A program made the position numbers and the translations under genes. Shown piece after piece: positions 63,030 through 64,000 of a stretch of DNA of 64,000 nt (position 1 is the stretch's first letter; every line of letters starts with the position of its first letter). The DNA lies in contig CBINHC010000005.1 of assembly GCA_966250385.1 (NCBI GenBank), positions 186,001 to 250,000 of the forward strand, read 5' to 3'. The notes beneath the pieces were generated by a model, which was not told the DNA's origin, made no database searches, and worked only from the letters and a program-made list of their open reading frames with translations. The DNA comes from DASWTL01 sp966250385 (GTDB lineage: Bacteria; Bacteroidota; Bacteroidia; Sphingobacteriales; Sphingobacteriaceae).

Positions 63030-63485
63030 CTATTTGGTTTCAATGATCACCCGCCAGCTGGGAATATGGGCCTTCACGATCCTGACGTGGCTGTGGTGCA
63101 GCTCGTCCTCATGGTCCAGCTCGCTGTCGGCCGATATGGTGGTCAGCAGATTCCGGGGCGGCTCAACCTCCAGGATGGAGTAGGTCCGTAAGGCCAGCCG
63201 GATAAAGGTGGTGATGGCTTCCGCCGCCTCAAGTTCATTGTAGATATTCAGCACCAGTTTGAGATCCTCTGCGAAGGGTTCTACCGATGACGATACATAA
63301 TAGGCCAAATTATTCTGGAAATTCTGGGGGCCGGTCGGGCTTCCGAAATAATAATAGTCGGAAAAACTGATCCACCGGTATCCGTCAAACCGCCAGGGCC
63401 GGAAGTTACCGCACTCCGTATCCGACAATTTCATCATCAGAGCCTCCACATCGCGAAATATCTCAATCCTGGGGATCGCGTCCAT
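63030..63485 (-). CDS. Hypothetical protein, 151 residues
   Basis: The protein is mixed alpha/beta with a tyrosine/phenylalanine-rich centre (WISFSDYYYFGSPTG). It has an acidic, histidine-containing C-terminal part (SELDHEDELHHSHVRIV). I do not recognise a family. There is no signal peptide or membrane helix. It lies divergent from kdsB, whose promoter occupies the intervening 119 bp. Coding is supported by length and protein-like composition in an otherwise gene-dense region. Confidence 0.7.
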   Translation of the reverse strand: MDAIPRIEIFRDVEALMMKLSDTECGNFRPWRFDGYRWISFSDYYYFGSPTGPQNFQNNLAYYVSSSVEPFAEDLKLVLNIYNELEAAEAITTFIRLALRTYSILEVEPPRNLLTTISADSELDHEDELHHSHVRIVKAHIPSWRVIIETK

Positions 63486-63554
63486 TCCAAAAATCAGCGT
63501 TTCCTAAAATTTCCAGATCTTTTATTGGAGGTTTAACAACCGGACGGCCGTTAA

Positions 63555-63589
63555 GTTGAGAACCGGGTACGGCTTTATTCTTACCTTAG
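63555..63589 (+). promoter_or_regulatory. Candidate promoter of kdsB
   Basis: TACCTTAG at 63582-63589 is close to the TAnnTTTG -7 consensus, and GTTG at 63555-63558 is a weak -33 box 23 bp upstream. Transcription would begin about 10 bp before the ATG, giving a very short leader. Confidence 0.35.
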
Positions 63590-63604
63590 CGGCAAAAAAA
63601 TACC

Positions 63605-64000
63605 ATGAAAGTCCTGGGAGTTATTCCTGCACGCTTTGCCTCGACCCGTTTTCCGGGTAAACCGCTGGCCGATATCGGCGGAAAATCCATGATCCGCAGG
63701 GTCTATGAACAGGCCCGGCGCTGCGCTTCCCTCGAGCAGGTGGTAGTTGCCACCGATGATCAGCGCATTGCGGACCATGTTTCCGGCTTCGGGGGCCTGG
63801 CGGTTCTGACCGGCTCTGAGCACCAGAGCGGTACCGACCGCTGTGCGGAAGTCGCACGCCTGCTTCCGGAATATGACGTTTATATCAATATCCAGGGCGA
63901 TGAACCTTTCATCGATCCCAACCAGATCGCAGCCGTCGCCGCCTGTTTCCGTTCAGCCGGTACGGTCCTGGCTACCCTGATCAAAAGGATCAGCAGTACT
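63605..64000 (+). CDS. kdsB: 3-deoxy-manno-octulosonate cytidylyltransferase, N-terminal part
   Basis: The open frame from the ATG at 63605 to the window end encodes 132 residues. Family motifs are VIPARFASTRFPGKPLADIG at the start, VVATDD, a SGTDRCAEV block and NIQGDEPFI. This enzyme joins Kdo to CMP so that Kdo can be added to lipid A in the cytoplasm. It agrees with the LPS-type acyltransferase near the left end of the window. The C-terminal half lies outside the window. Confidence 0.95.
   Translation, partial: MKVLGVIPARFASTRFPGKPLADIGGKSMIRRVYEQARRCASLEQVVVATDDQRIADHVSGFGGLAVLTGSEHQSGTDRCAEVARLLPEYDVYINIQGDEPFIDPNQIAAVAACFRSAGTVLATLIKRISST

Overview
The window looks like chromosomal DNA of a Bacteroidota bacterium with a fairly high G+C content (mid-50s percent by eye, not computed). 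Supporting signs are an UpxY-like NusG paralogue inside a polysaccharide locus, TAnnTTTG-type -7 promoter boxes, a lipid A-type acyltransferase, a Kdo-activation gene (kdsB), DUF4142, DUF922 and WbqC proteins. I cannot name the genus. No rRNA, tRNA or CRISPR array was seen.

Positions 1-21.6 kb hold mostly housekeeping and accessory metabolism. A truncated Na+/H+ antiporter, mgtE, corA and a WbqC-like gene lie on the minus strand. A plus-strand trio follows (lipid A-type acyltransferase, family 2 glycosyltransferase, App1-type phosphatase). Then come a HAD hydrolase, a PAS sensor kinase, an IS200/IS605-like remnant, an Xaa-Pro aminopeptidase, an amino-acid permease, small envelope proteins, OsmC, a Mut7-C protein translationally coupled to malate:quinone oxidoreductase, a yeast-type cytosine deaminase and a metallophosphoesterase.

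Positions 21.6-23.2 kb form a 1.6 kb, mostly AT-rich non-coding block. It carries the most striking signal in the window: four tandem, separately promoted and separately terminated copies of a roughly 85-nt structured RNA. Each has a Bacteroidota-type promoter, a conserved inverted repeat around the -7 box, a 5' hairpin with compensatory changes, an invariant single-stranded segment and a strong intrinsic terminator. A small AT-hook, histone H1-like protein follows directly.

Positions 23.6-59.9 kb form one 36 kb plus-strand exopolysaccharide locus, with many 4-bp stop/start overlaps. It has a Wza-like export lipoprotein, an UpxY-type antiterminator, a Wzc-like tyrosine kinase, Wzx flippase, Wzy polymerase, a WcaJ-like initiating transferase and about sixteen proven or probable glycosyltransferases. 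Sugar-nucleotide genes include a Gfo/Idh oxidoreductase, two DegT aminotransferases, N-acetyl- and N-formyltransferases, an epimerase and an unrecognised Rossmann-like protein. An Arn-like subset (polyprenyl-phosphate transferase, EamA/SMR-like flippase, two GT-C transferases, formyltransferase) suggests a lipid-monophosphate-linked sugar added outside the membrane. A methyltransferase and a phytanoyl-CoA-dioxygenase-like enzyme may decorate the polymer.

Positions 60-64 kb return to the minus strand with kynureninase, a DUF922 putative protease, a small lipoprotein and an unknown 151-residue protein. The window ends inside plus-strand kdsB.
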